Assembly (NCBI GenBank): GCA_016290835.1
Contig: JAEEVG010000009.1
Location: forward strand, 1-51,754
Length of the DNA stretch: 51,754 nucleotides
Direction of reading: 5' to 3'
DNA from: Bacteroidales bacterium
Lineage (GTDB): Bacteria; Bacteroidota; Bacteroidia; Bacteroidales; UBA932
In this document: positions 7,890-15,750 of the stretch, piece after piece
How positions within the stretch are numbered: the stretch's first letter is position 1
How the letters are laid out: each line of letters starts with the position of its first letter
Made by a program: the position numbers and the translations under genes
Notes under the pieces: model-generated
The model's input: only the letters and a program-made list of their open reading frames with translations
What the model was told of the DNA's origin: nothing
Database searches by the model: none

Positions 7890-7963
7890 TGACTCCAACA
7901 GGACTCAAACCTGTAACCTTTTGATCCGTAGTCAAATGCTCTATTCAATTGAGCTATGGAGCC
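7890..7963 (-). tRNA. tRNA-Arg (anticodon ACG)
   Basis: The reverse strand folds into a cloverleaf of 74 nt: acceptor GGCTCCA with TGGAGTC (one G-T pair), D stem GCTC/GAGC, anticodon loop CTACGGA with anticodon ACG, and T arm ACAGG-TTTGAGT-CCTGT. Discriminator base A; CCA is not encoded. It reads CGU/CGC Arg codons. It lies 26 bases after rplS on the same strand, so co-transcription is likely. Confidence 0.93.
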
Positions 7964-7989
7964 AGGTCAACCGGTGCGGGACCGGTGTA

Positions 7990-8367
7990 TTACTCGGCCG
8001 GGTTCTTCACCACGCGCTTCGCTTCCTTGATGCGGGCCTTCTTACCAGCGAGGTTGCGGAGGTAGAAGATGCGTGCGCGACGGACTTTACCGACTTTGTT
8101 GAGTTCAATCTTGTCAATGGCGGGGGACTCGTACGGGAAAATCCTCTCGACTCCGATACCGTTGGAAATCTTCCGGATGGTAAAGGTCCTCGTGTACGGG
8201 GTGGCTCCGCAAATCTGGATCACCACGCCGCGGAAGCTCTGGAGTCTGTACTTGTCGCCTTCCTTGATCCGGTAGGTCACCGTGATGGTGTCGCCGGCCT
8301 TGAACTGCGGGTAGGAGGCAGATTTGTTCTCGGAGAACGACTGCTCCACTAAATTAATCAAATCCAT
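7990..8367 (-). CDS. rplS: 50S ribosomal protein L19
   Basis: 125 residues from the ATG at 8365-8367 (MDLINLVEQ). The sequence is a clear L19: FKAGDTITVTYRIKEGDK, QSFRGVVI, FTIRKISNGIGVERIFPYESP and KVGKVRRARIFYLR. The protein sits at the subunit interface of the ribosome. The frame continues upstream to 8631 but that part is non-coding leader and the divergent gene's region. Its promoter box is at 8438-8445, leaving a leader of about 65 nt. tRNA-Arg follows. Confidence 0.95.
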   Translation of the reverse strand: MDLINLVEQSFSENKSASYPQFKAGDTITVTYRIKEGDKYRLQSFRGVVIQICGATPYTRTFTIRKISNGIGVERIFPYESPAIDKIELNKVGKVRRARIFYLRNLAGKKARIKEAKRVVKNPAE

Positions 8368-8437
8368 AATGTCAATTATGTTAACAAACGCAGCGTCATC
8401 AAACCGTTCGAAGAGAGGCTGCTTTCTTTTGGGACTG

Positions 8438-8445
8438 CAAAGATA
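8438..8445 (-). promoter_or_regulatory. -7 box TATCTTTG for rplS
   Basis: Perfect TAnnTTTG on the reverse strand. The leader of about 65 nt contains GCAGC/GCTGC arms (8390-8394 with 8418-8422) that could form a weak hairpin. Confidence 0.55.
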
Positions 8446-8487
8446 GGAACTTTTCCTAATTGTGCAAAATTTTTTCGGGTTTTTGTC

Positions 8488-8495
8488 TATATTTG
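8488..8495 (+). promoter_or_regulatory. -7 box TATATTTG for the small lipoprotein gene
   Basis: Perfect TAnnTTTG on the forward strand, divergent from the rplS promoter 43 bases away; the start codon is 32 bases downstream at 8528. Confidence 0.6.
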
Positions 8496-8527
8496 TCATT
8501 CGGAAATCATTTGAATCATCGATAGCC

Positions 8528-8998
8528 ATGAGAAACATCTTTACCCTGCTTTGCGCCATTGCCCTGCTGGTCTCGTGCCAGCCGAAAGATCCTGTCCGCA
8601 TTGCTCTGGAGCAATATGCCAAAGAGCACATGGAGAACCCCTCTACCTACGAGTTCGCGAGTATGTCCATGCCGCACAAATTCACCTACCTGGAGGACCT
8701 GGTCACGTACAAGGTCGGTCTCGAAGGCTTGGCCGCGAAGGCGGCCGACAAGACTCCCTACGAGAAGGAGATCGAGAAAGTCGAGGATCTGATGTTCGAG
8801 CTGGGCAACGAGGTAGCCTGCTATGACCAGACGCTCTACTACTGGTTCAAGGGCGGTTCTTCCGGCCAGATGAAATTGCAGAGTTTCGTGATCGGGCGTT
8901 TTACCCCCGAAGGGGAGGTGATCGCCATCACGACGGACTCCGGGACCCTGCCGGCCTATCCGGCGCTCCAGATCCTCAAGGATCGCGGCCAGTTGTAG
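8528..8998 (+). CDS. hypothetical lipoprotein
   Basis: 156 residues from the ATG at 8528. The N-terminus MRNIFTLLCAIALLVSCQPK is a lipoprotein signal with Cys at residue 17. The rest is a small mixed alpha/beta protein with a Lys/Glu-rich middle (KAADKTPYEKEIEKVEDL). I do not recognise a named domain; the frequent Bacteroides pattern of a small lipoprotein with EYAKEHMENPSTYEF-like sequence suggests a conserved hypothetical. It should face the periplasm or cell surface. It precedes the nicotinamidase-like gene by 27 bp and may share its transcript. Confidence 0.75.
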   Translation: MRNIFTLLCAIALLVSCQPKDPVRIALEQYAKEHMENPSTYEFASMSMPHKFTYLEDLVTYKVGLEGLAAKAADKTPYEKEIEKVEDLMFELGNEVACYDQTLYYWFKGGSSGQMKLQSFVIGRFTPEGEVIAITTDSGTLPAYPALQILKDRGQL

Positions 8999-9025
8999 TG
9001 TCTTCCCTGACAGAAATCAAAGATT

Positions 9026-9571
9026 ATGCGCAATATATTATTAATCATAGATTTACAGAAGGATTTCATCTACGGGGCCCTCACCGTTCCCGGCGCCACC
9101 GCCGTCCTTCCGGCCATCAATGCGGTCAAGGACCGTTTCGACTACGTCTATTTCACCCTCGACTGGCACCCGGTCGATCATTGCTCTTTCCGGGAGCAGG
9201 GCGGCCCCTGGCCGGTGCATTGCGTCCATCATACCGAGGGTGCCGCACTGGATCCGGGCGTGCTTTCCAGCCTGCCCGAACAGAAGACGCGATTCATCCT
9301 CAAAGGCTGTGTCCAGGCCCCCGAGGAGTATGGTGCTTTCGTCGGTTTCGATCCGGATGACCAGGATCTTTTCGAGCCCGGCGACGAGGTGGTGATCTGC
9401 GGCATCGCCGCCGAATACTGTGTGCTTGAGTCCCTCAAGAACCTGTATGCGATCAGCCGCCGGATCGGGTTCACGGTCAAGGTCTATCTCGCCGGCACGG
9501 CCCGTTTCGAGAGCTATGACACCGTCCTCTCTTTCATGACAGAGAACGGCATCTCCGAGTATCGCCCCTAG
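9026..9571 (+). CDS. isochorismatase-family cysteine hydrolase, nicotinamidase-like
   Basis: 181 residues, cytosolic. The catalytic triad is seen: Asp9 in IIDLQKDF, Lys93 in FILKGC and Cys132 in GIAAEYCV, whose preceding residues form the expected cis-peptide. Metal-binding residues of nicotinamidases are likely in DWHPVDH (46-52), followed by WPVHC. Nicotinamidase converts nicotinamide to nicotinate for NAD salvage; the motifs fit PncA well, although this family has other amide substrates. It starts 27 bp after the lipoprotein gene. Confidence 0.8.
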   Translation: MRNILLIIDLQKDFIYGALTVPGATAVLPAINAVKDRFDYVYFTLDWHPVDHCSFREQGGPWPVHCVHHTEGAALDPGVLSSLPEQKTRFILKGCVQAPEEYGAFVGFDPDDQDLFEPGDEVVICGIAAEYCVLESLKNLYAISRRIGFTVKVYLAGTARFESYDTVLSFMTENGISEYRP

Positions 9572-9578
9572 GCCGTCG

Positions 9579-9591
9579 TGACATTCTGTCA
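9579..9591. promoter_or_regulatory. palindrome TGACA-TTC-TGTCA before grpE
   Basis: A perfect 5-bp inverted repeat with a 3-bp spacer lies immediately upstream of the sigma-54-like promoter of grpE. It is a candidate regulator site; HrcA/CIRCE-type sequence is absent here. Confidence 0.4.
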
Positions 9592-9592
9592 A

Positions 9593-9608
9593 TGGCAAGT
9601 GATTTGCT
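9593..9608 (+). promoter_or_regulatory. sigma-54-type promoter candidate for grpE-dnaJ
   Basis: TGGCAAGTGATTTGCT matches the -24/-12 consensus TGGCACGNNNNTTGCW except for one base (A for C). GG and GC have the right spacing. The predicted start is about 9619, some 17 nt before the grpE ATG at 9636. No TAnnTTTG box is seen between 9572 and 9635. Confidence 0.5.
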
Positions 9609-9635
9609 TCCACAAGAGGCAAATACGTTCAGATT

Positions 9636-10226
9636 ATGTCAGAAAACAAAGATATCGAGCAGGAGGTGCACGCAGAAGCACCTGAGCAGCAGACCGCACC
9701 GGTCGAGGAACCCAAGAAAAAACAGAGGAAAGAAGAGCGCAAGGAAGAAGCGCTTCGCAAACAGATCGCCGGGTTGACTGACAATTTGGCGAAGGCGGAA
9801 GAGCAGATCGCGGCTGAGAAAGACCGCTACCTGCGCCTGATGGCGGAGTTCGAGACCTTCCGCCGCCGCTCTTCCGAGGACCGGCTGAACCTGATTTCCA
9901 CCGCCTCGGCCAAGACCATCGAGGGACTCCTCCCGGTCCTGGACGATTGCGAACGCGCCCTGGAAATGCTTTCCAAGTCCTCCGACGAGGCGGCCAAGGA
10001 AGGGACGCTGCTGATTTATAACAAACTGATGGATTACCTCAAGACCCAGGGGCTCGAGCGGATCGAGGCCAAAGGGGAGGTCTTCGATACGGATTTCCAC
10101 GAGGCCGTCACCCAGTTCCCCGCGCCCTCCGAAGAACTCAAGGGCAAGGTCATCGATGTGGTCCAGACCGGCTATACCCTGGGCGGCAAGGTCCTGCGGT
10201 ATGCCAAGGTAGTCGTGGGAGCATAA
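9636..10226 (+). CDS. grpE: nucleotide exchange factor GrpE
   Basis: 196 residues. A charged, Glu/Lys-rich N-terminal region (1-50) leads to a long coiled-coil helix (AEKDRYLRLMAEFETFRRR) and the C-terminal beta domain with VFDTDFHEAV and VVQTGYTLGGKVLRYAKVVV, which are the family hallmarks. GrpE releases ADP from DnaK. dnaJ follows after 4 bp, so the two are co-expressed; dnaK is not in the window. Confidence 0.95.
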   Translation: MSENKDIEQEVHAEAPEQQTAPVEEPKKKQRKEERKEEALRKQIAGLTDNLAKAEEQIAAEKDRYLRLMAEFETFRRRSSEDRLNLISTASAKTIEGLLPVLDDCERALEMLSKSSDEAAKEGTLLIYNKLMDYLKTQGLERIEAKGEVFDTDFHEAVTQFPAPSEELKGKVIDVVQTGYTLGGKVLRYAKVVVGA

Positions 10227-10230
10227 GCCT

Positions 10231-11412
10231 ATGGCAGGAAAGAGAGATTACTACGAGGTGCTGGGGCTCCAGAAAGGGGCCTCGACCGATGATATCAAGG
10301 GCGCCTACCGCAAGGCCGCCCTCAAGTGGCATCCGGACCGCTGGGTCAGCGGTACGGACGCAGAGAAGAAGACCGCCGAGGAGAAGTTCAAGGAGGCCTC
10401 CGAGGCCTACTCGGTGCTGAGCGACCCGGATAAGCGGGCGAAATATGACCAGTTCGGATTCGCCGGCGTCGATGGTGCCGCGGGCCAGGACTGGAGCCAG
10501 GGCTTCGGCAACCTCAACGACATCCTCAACAACCTCTTCGGAGGTGCGTTCGGCGGCTTTGGCGGCTTCGGCGGCTTCGAGGGCTTCGGTGGCTTCGGCG
10601 GCCAGCAAGGGCCCCGCACCCAACGCGGCCGGGACATCCGTACCCGGGTGCGGCTGACCCTCGAGGAGATCGCCACCGGATGCGAGAAGGAGGTCACCAT
10701 CGAGCGCAACCGCCCCTGCCCGGATTGCGACGGCCGCGGTGCACGCAATGCTTCCGATATCAAGACCTGCCCGACCTGCAAGGGTTCCGGCCAGGTCCAG
10801 AATGTGACCAACACTCTCTTCGGGCGCACCCTGACCTATTCGACCTGTCCGCATTGCAACGGCACCGGGAAGGTCGTGACCAATCCCTGCAGCCGCTGCA
10901 AGGGTACGGGGCTGATCCGCCAGAAGGCAACCGTCAAGGTCCGCATTCCTGCGGGCGTGGAGGACGGTACGCAGCTTACCCTGCGCGGAGAAGGTCACGC
11001 CGCCCCGCAGGGCGGAATCAGCGGCGACCTGCTCGTGATCGTGGAGGAACAGCCGCACGCCCAGCTCAAGCGCGACGGCAACAACCTCTTTTACACGCAG
11101 GTGATCAGCGTGGCCGACGCGATGCTCGGCGGTGAGATCCAGATCCCCGCGCTGGACGGTCCGACGCGGCTCAAACTCGAGCCCGGCACGCAGTCCGGCA
11201 CGGTTCAGCGCCTCCGCGGCAAGGGCCTCCCGTCGGTGAGCAACTACGGCCTGGGCGGCCGCGGCGATCTCTACGTCAAGATCCTGGTCTGGATCCCGCG
11301 CAAACTGAGCCGCAGTGAGCGTGAGGCCGTGGAGAAGATGCGCGACTCCCTCCGCCCCGATCCCAGCCGGGATGACAGGGCGCTCTTCGAGAAAGAGAGT
11401 AAATACTTCTAA
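10231..11412 (+). CDS. dnaJ: chaperone DnaJ
   Basis: 393 residues with the full type I layout: J domain (1-75) with the HPD motif in KWHPDRW; Gly/Phe-rich region (about 100-130) built of GGFGGF repeats; four zinc-binding repeats CPDCDGRG, CPTCKGSG, CPHCNGTG and CSRCKGTG (about 160-230); and the two C-terminal substrate domains. It stimulates DnaK ATPase and delivers substrates. The stop codon overlaps that of the convergent trkA by 3 bases of a 4-bp overlap, with no terminator between them. Confidence 0.96.
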   Translation: MAGKRDYYEVLGLQKGASTDDIKGAYRKAALKWHPDRWVSGTDAEKKTAEEKFKEASEAYSVLSDPDKRAKYDQFGFAGVDGAAGQDWSQGFGNLNDILNNLFGGAFGGFGGFGGFEGFGGFGGQQGPRTQRGRDIRTRVRLTLEEIATGCEKEVTIERNRPCPDCDGRGARNASDIKTCPTCKGSGQVQNVTNTLFGRTLTYSTCPHCNGTGKVVTNPCSRCKGTGLIRQKATVKVRIPAGVEDGTQLTLRGEGHAAPQGGISGDLLVIVEEQPHAQLKRDGNNLFYTQVISVADAMLGGEIQIPALDGPTRLKLEPGTQSGTVQRLRGKGLPSVSNYGLGGRGDLYVKILVWIPRKLSRSEREAVEKMRDSLRPDPSRDDRALFEKESKYF

Positions 11413-12770
11413 CGGAAGAACTTGTCGATCTCCTTGATGGTCTCAGGGAGCGCGAAAATGGCGACGCGGTCATAGGGCTCTATGACGGTGTCGCCAACTG
11501 CGATCATGGCCTCGCTGCCGCGGATCACGCCGCCGATGATGGCGTTGCGCGGGAAGTCGATGTCCTTGATCGGGCCGGTGGTGATAGCGGCGCCGGGGGC
11601 CACGGTGTACTCGATGACCTCCGCGTTGGTGCCGGTCATATAGCGCACGAAACGGGCCTTGCCGGAGAGGGTGAACTTGAAGATGCGGCCGGCGGTGATG
11701 AGTTTCTTGTTGATGACATTGTCCACGCCCATCTCCTCGGCGATGTGGATGTACTCGATGTTCTCGACTTCGGCGATCGTGCGGGAGACGCCGAACTTCT
11801 TCGCGACCACGCAGGAGAGGACATTGCTCTCGTCATTGCCCGTCAGGGCCACGAAGGCGTCATAGTCCTGGATGCCCTCCTCGAACAGGAAATCTGAATT
11901 GCGGCCGTCGCCGTTGATGATGCGGATGGTCTCCGGGAGTTTCTCGGACAGTTCGATGCAGCGGTTTTTGTCGCTCTCGACGAGCTTGACCTTGACCCCG
12001 GCGTGGTCCAGGCTCTTGGCGAGCATCTCGCCGATCGGGCCGCCGCCCAGGATGAATACCTTGCCGATGTTGATATTGGTCTTGCCGAAGTGGCGGTAGA
12101 GCGCCGGTACACCGTCGCGGGTGGTGATGGTGAAGACAAGGTCGCCGTAGAGGAACTTGGTGTCCAGGCGCGGGATGATGGTCTGCTCGTCGCGGGAGAT
12201 GGCGATCACGCGGAACTGCCGCAGCTCCTCCGCGGTGGTGTCCTTGATGAACTCGAGCAGTTTGAGGTCGAGGATGGGGGAGTCCTCGGTGAGTTTGAAG
12301 ACGGCGATCTGCAGGCGTCCACGGGCGAAATCCATCGTCTCGGCCGTGGAGTTGTGCTTGAGGAAGGCCACGATTTCGTCGGCCGCACTCTTCTCGGGAT
12401 AGAACATCAGCTCGATACCCAATTCCTTGAACAACAGACGGTTCTCGGCGTTGAGATAGTCCTCGTCGTTGATGCGCGCGATGACTTTGGCGGCGCCGAC
12501 CTGCTTCGCGAGCAGGGCGCCCACGATGTTGACCTCCTGCGTGGCGAAGGGATACACGGCGATGAACAGATCCGCCTTGCCCACGCCGGCGTCCCGCAGG
12601 ACCTGGATGGACGAGGGGTTGCCCAGGACCGTCTCCACGTCGGCGTAGGACGACAGGGAGTTGATGCGCGCGCTGTCGTCATCGATCACCGTGACTTCGT
12701 TCGCCTCGGCGCGAAGCATCTTGGCCAGGTGGGAACCGACCTCTCCGGCCCCCTCAATAACGATCTTCAT
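11409..12770 (-). CDS. trkA: Trk potassium uptake regulator TrkA
   Basis: 453 residues made of two RCK units, each with a Rossmann nucleotide-binding fold: IEGAGEVGSHLA at the N-terminus and ILGGGPIGEMLA near residue 235, each followed by a TrkA-C subdomain. It binds NAD(H) or ATP and gates a TrkH/KtrB potassium channel at the inner membrane. No trkH is present in the window. It is the last gene of the long leftward run; its start overlaps the end of the glycosyltransferase gene by 17 bp. Confidence 0.93.
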   Translation of the reverse strand: MKIVIEGAGEVGSHLAKMLRAEANEVTVIDDDSARINSLSSYADVETVLGNPSSIQVLRDAGVGKADLFIAVYPFATQEVNIVGALLAKQVGAAKVIARINDEDYLNAENRLLFKELGIELMFYPEKSAADEIVAFLKHNSTAETMDFARGRLQIAVFKLTEDSPILDLKLLEFIKDTTAEELRQFRVIAISRDEQTIIPRLDTKFLYGDLVFTITTRDGVPALYRHFGKTNINIGKVFILGGGPIGEMLAKSLDHAGVKVKLVESDKNRCIELSEKLPETIRIINGDGRNSDFLFEEGIQDYDAFVALTGNDESNVLSCVVAKKFGVSRTIAEVENIEYIHIAEEMGVDNVINKKLITAGRIFKFTLSGKARFVRYMTGTNAEVIEYTVAPGAAITTGPIKDIDFPRNAIIGGVIRGSEAMIAVGDTVIEPYDRVAIFALPETIKEIDKFFR

Positions 12771-13824
12771 AACGTCTCAAATAATTAAATATCTTATCGC
12801 CCTGCAGGACTGCCAGGAGCAGGATCCTGCGGGGGGAAAGGCCGGCGGGCGACGCTCCGGGGACGGGCGCGGGACGCGCAGGGGCTTGCTTCCGCAGCAC
12901 CCGGTATTCGCGGTGCGCATCCCGGACCGCCCGCGCGTACGCGGACTTTCCCGACAGCAAATATACGATAGCTGCGCCACAATCCAAAATCTTGCGCACG
13001 CAGATGCGCCGCCGGGCGCGGGCGGTACCCAGCGTAGCGCCCAGGTTATTCTCCAGCAGGAGCAGCCCGTTGCGGTAGTTGAACTTGAGTTTGAGCGGCG
13101 AGGAAGGGGCGAGTGTGCCGCCGCCCAGATGCCACACGCAGCTCTGCGGCACCACCCCCACGCGCCATCCGCCCAGCTGGGCCCGCCAGCACCAGTCGAT
13201 TTCCTCCATGTGCGCGAAGAAGCGTTCGTCCAGCCCGCCCAACTGCCGCCAGGAGGCGGCGCGCACCAACAGGCAGGCACCGGACACCCAGAGCACGTCC
13301 TTCGGAAGGTCATACTGTCCGCTATCGGGCTCGGTGCGGGAGAGCACGCGGCCACGGCAGAAGGGGAAACCGAAGCGGTCCAGCAGGCCGCCCGCCGCCC
13401 CGGCATATTCGAAGCGGTCGCTGCGGCGAGAGTCCGTCCCGTCAGGCAGGAGCGCGTGCAGTTTGGGCCCGCACGCGGCATAGTCGGGATGGGCATCCAT
13501 CCACGCGACCAGCGGGTCCAGCCAGCCTTCGGACACCTCGATATCCGAGTTCAGGAGCACGAGGTACTCCGGGGCGCCTTCTTCCCCGAGCAATTCCGCG
13601 AAAGCGCGGTTGTATCCGCCCGTGAAGCCGAAATTCTCCGGCAGCAGGATGGTGCGCAGCTGCGGGAAACGTTCGGCGAGCAGTTCCCGGGAGCCGTCGG
13701 TACTGGCGTTGTCCGCCACCACCACGTCCGCATCCCGCCCGCGCAGGCTTTCGAGCAGCGGGGGCAGGAAACGCGCCAGGTAGTCCCGGGTGTTCCAGTT
13801 GAGGATGACGACGGCGGTACGCAT
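12754..13824 (-). CDS. family 2 glycosyltransferase
   Basis: 356 residues. The GT-A fold begins at once with VVILNWNTRDYL. Acceptor and donor motifs include VVVADNASTDGS, the metal-binding LLNSDIEVS (a DxD variant NSD at about residue 93), VSGACLLVRA and the acidic motif FFAHMEEIDWCWR. This arrangement is typical of rhamnosyltransferase-like (WbbL/RfbF) enzymes for surface polysaccharides. A hydrophobic helix follows near residues 285-300. It lies 6 bp after the sugar-isomerase-like gene and overlaps trkA. Confidence 0.87.
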   Translation of the reverse strand: MRTAVVILNWNTRDYLARFLPPLLESLRGRDADVVVADNASTDGSRELLAERFPQLRTILLPENFGFTGGYNRAFAELLGEEGAPEYLVLLNSDIEVSEGWLDPLVAWMDAHPDYAACGPKLHALLPDGTDSRRSDRFEYAGAAGGLLDRFGFPFCRGRVLSRTEPDSGQYDLPKDVLWVSGACLLVRAASWRQLGGLDERFFAHMEEIDWCWRAQLGGWRVGVVPQSCVWHLGGGTLAPSSPLKLKFNYRNGLLLLENNLGATLGTARARRRICVRKILDCGAAIVYLLSGKSAYARAVRDAHREYRVLRKQAPARPAPVPGASPAGLSPRRILLLAVLQGDKIFNYLRRYEDRY

Positions 13825-13830
13825 AAAGGG

Positions 13831-15057
13831 CTAAAGATCTCCGGGAACGATAATGTGGTGGTTGCCGATGGGGCTCCGCAGGAAATAGCCGGCTGCGCCG
13901 GGTGCCCGGACGATCACCTGCGTGCGGCAGAGCGCCTCCTCGTAGGGGTTTCCGAGCAGCAGCGCCTCTTTCCGGTACATCCGCCGGCAGTCCGGCGAAA
14001 GTTTGAACAGGGTCACCGGCCCCTCGGGCAGTTCGCCGTGGATGGCGACCCCGATGCCGGACTCGAAATGGGTGTCGTAGCAATAGTCGCGCACGATGCT
14101 CAGCGGCACGGTGCAGTGCGCAAAGAGCAGTCGGTCGCCCTCGATGCGGGACAGGTTGACCTGGAAGGAGGCCCGGCCTGTTCTCGCCTGCGCCACGGCC
14201 ATCGAGAGCATCGCGGGGATGTCACCCTCGCAGGTGGCCGTGATGCCCTCGGCGTTAAGGATCGCGAGGGCGAGGCATCCGGTGTTGTGCAGGGCCGTCA
14301 GCAGGTCGAAGCAGCGCAGGGTCAGTCCGTCCAGGTCATAGCGTCGCACCAGGCGCCGCAGGGCACCGTAGATGCGGAGCGCATCCGTGAAGTCGCAAAG
14401 GGGGATTTCGTGCCCGTAGCGGGGAATGTTGAGCGCTTTCAATGAGAGGCCTTCCGGCTGCTCCGCTCCGCCCCGCCGGACTTCTTCGACCAGTTCCCCG
14501 ATGGGGATGTCGAGCAGTTGCGCGCCGAGCCGTTCCCGGACGGCGGCGTAGTCCACGCCGCTGGAAATCAGCCAGTCAGAGGGCTGCCCGATCACGCCGT
14601 AGCGCTTGCCCGCAAGCAGGGGCCCCCAGGGGAAGGGCTCCGTGGGGTCTGCATCCTGCGAGACGCCCGCTTGCCCGTCCGAAAGGCTGCGGATCCGGCC
14701 GGCGATGTCCGGCTCGCTGCCGTGGAGGATTTCCCCCTCGAAACCGCACATGCGCAGCCAGGAAAGGATTTCCATCGAGGCGGCCAGCGAGTTGCTCCGG
14801 CCGCTGGTGAGCAGGAGCACGGGTTTGCGGAAGCTCCGCCCGCCGAGTTGTTTCAGAAAGGCGCCTTCCGTCCCGCCGGTGCGGACGTAGATCAATTCCG
14901 TGCCGCCGGAACCATAGGCCTGCAGGTCCTCTCCCCGGCAGTCGAACGCGACGCCGAGGGCTGCCTCGATGCCTTGGATGAACGGCTCCTGACGGGGGTC
15001 GGGGGCCATTCCCGTGTGCAGGGAGGAGGTCAGGGTATAGAGGACCGGGGCTGTCAT
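13831..15057 (-). CDS. L-fucose isomerase-related protein (COG2407 type)
   Basis: 408 residues. The C-terminal half has the fucose/arabinose isomerase pattern: LTLRCFDLL, then the metal-site segment TATCEGDIPAMLSM (about residues 275-290), and a later FAHCTVP. The N-terminal half has the Rossmann-like pattern with LLTSGRSNSLAA. Members interconvert aldoses and ketoses or are uncharacterised. It is shorter than true FucI (about 590), so fucose isomerase activity should not be assumed. Placed between slyD (4 bp away) and a glycosyltransferase. Confidence 0.65.
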   Translation of the reverse strand: MTAPVLYTLTSSLHTGMAPDPRQEPFIQGIEAALGVAFDCRGEDLQAYGSGGTELIYVRTGGTEGAFLKQLGGRSFRKPVLLLTSGRSNSLAASMEILSWLRMCGFEGEILHGSEPDIAGRIRSLSDGQAGVSQDADPTEPFPWGPLLAGKRYGVIGQPSDWLISSGVDYAAVRERLGAQLLDIPIGELVEEVRRGGAEQPEGLSLKALNIPRYGHEIPLCDFTDALRIYGALRRLVRRYDLDGLTLRCFDLLTALHNTGCLALAILNAEGITATCEGDIPAMLSMAVAQARTGRASFQVNLSRIEGDRLLFAHCTVPLSIVRDYCYDTHFESGIGVAIHGELPEGPVTLFKLSPDCRRMYRKEALLLGNPYEEALCRTQVIVRAPGAAGYFLRSPIGNHHIIVPGDL

Positions 15058-15061
15058 CGTA

Positions 15062-15700
15062 CTAGTCTTGGTGGCAGCAGCCTTCGCCTTCGCAGTCGCA
15101 ATCGCCTTTGCCCTTGCCGCAGCATTCGCCCTCGCCTTTGCCGCAGCATTCGCCCTCTTCGTGCTCCTCGCGGTGGCAGCGGCCCTTGCCGTGGGGGCAC
15201 TCGTGCTCCTCGGGCGGGAGGTATTCGCCGTGCAGCCCTTCGCGCAGCTCCTTGTCGCTGGCCTCGCGGATGCTCTCCACCGTGCCGGTGAAATGCAGGG
15301 TCTTGCCGGCCATCGGGTGGTTGAAGTCCATCGTGACGACGACGTCGTTCACCGCGACCACGGTGCCCTGGACGACCTGTCCGGCTTGGTTGAGCATCGG
15401 AATCATGCGGCCCGGGACGAGCAGGTCTTCGCGGATCTGGCCGTTGATGGCAAAAGCCGTCTTGGGGAGGTCGATCTCCAGACGGGGGTCGAACGTGCCA
15501 TAGCCATCCTCGGGACTGAGGACGAAGTCGAAGCCTTCGCCGGGCTCTTTGCCTTCGAGGGCCGCCTCGAACTTGGGCAGCAGCATACCGCTGCCGTGGA
15601 TGTACTCCAGGGGCTGTCCGGGGGCGGAACGGTCCGCGATCTTGCCCTCTACTTCCAACGCGTAGCCCACGGCCACGACTTTGTTTTTCTCAACTTTCAT
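15062..15700 (-). CDS. slyD: FKBP-type peptidyl-prolyl isomerase SlyD with metal-binding tail
   Basis: 212 residues. The FKBP domain is interrupted by the insert-in-flap chaperone domain, as in SlyD: LEYIHGSGMLLPKFEAAL, EDGYGTFDP, VVVTMDFNHPMAGKTLHF. The C-terminus (about 165-212) is a Cys/His/Glu/Gly-rich tail with a tandem GECCGKGE-like unit, suited to nickel or zinc. It acts in the cytosol as a folding helper and metal carrier. The tail DNA has a 24-bp tandem repeat (15114-15133 and 15138-15157). Likely in the operon downstream of tldE. Confidence 0.92.
   Translation of the reverse strand: MKVEKNKVVAVGYALEVEGKIADRSAPGQPLEYIHGSGMLLPKFEAALEGKEPGEGFDFVLSPEDGYGTFDPRLEIDLPKTAFAINGQIREDLLVPGRMIPMLNQAGQVVQGTVVAVNDVVVTMDFNHPMAGKTLHFTGTVESIREASDKELREGLHGEYLPPEEHECPHGKGRCHREEHEEGECCGKGEGECCGKGKGDCDCEGEGCCHQD
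15114..15157. repeat. 24-bp tandem repeat in the slyD tail
   Basis: TTGCCGCAGCATTCGCCCTC occurs at 15114-15133 and again at 15138-15157, eight codons apart in frame, duplicating a Cys-Cys metal-binding unit. Confidence 0.8.
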
Positions 15701-15750
15701 AAATCTTCTATTGTTTCTAATTTATTTATTATCAATAATCTTGCCACGCT

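Noticed and set aside
7713-7898. A 61-codon reverse frame near the tRNA
   Set aside because: It runs through the terminator and into the tRNA, and has no start context or family resemblance.
10540-10610. GGCTTCGGC-type tandem repeats as a microsatellite or mobile element
   Set aside because: They encode the normal Gly/Phe-rich region of DnaJ.
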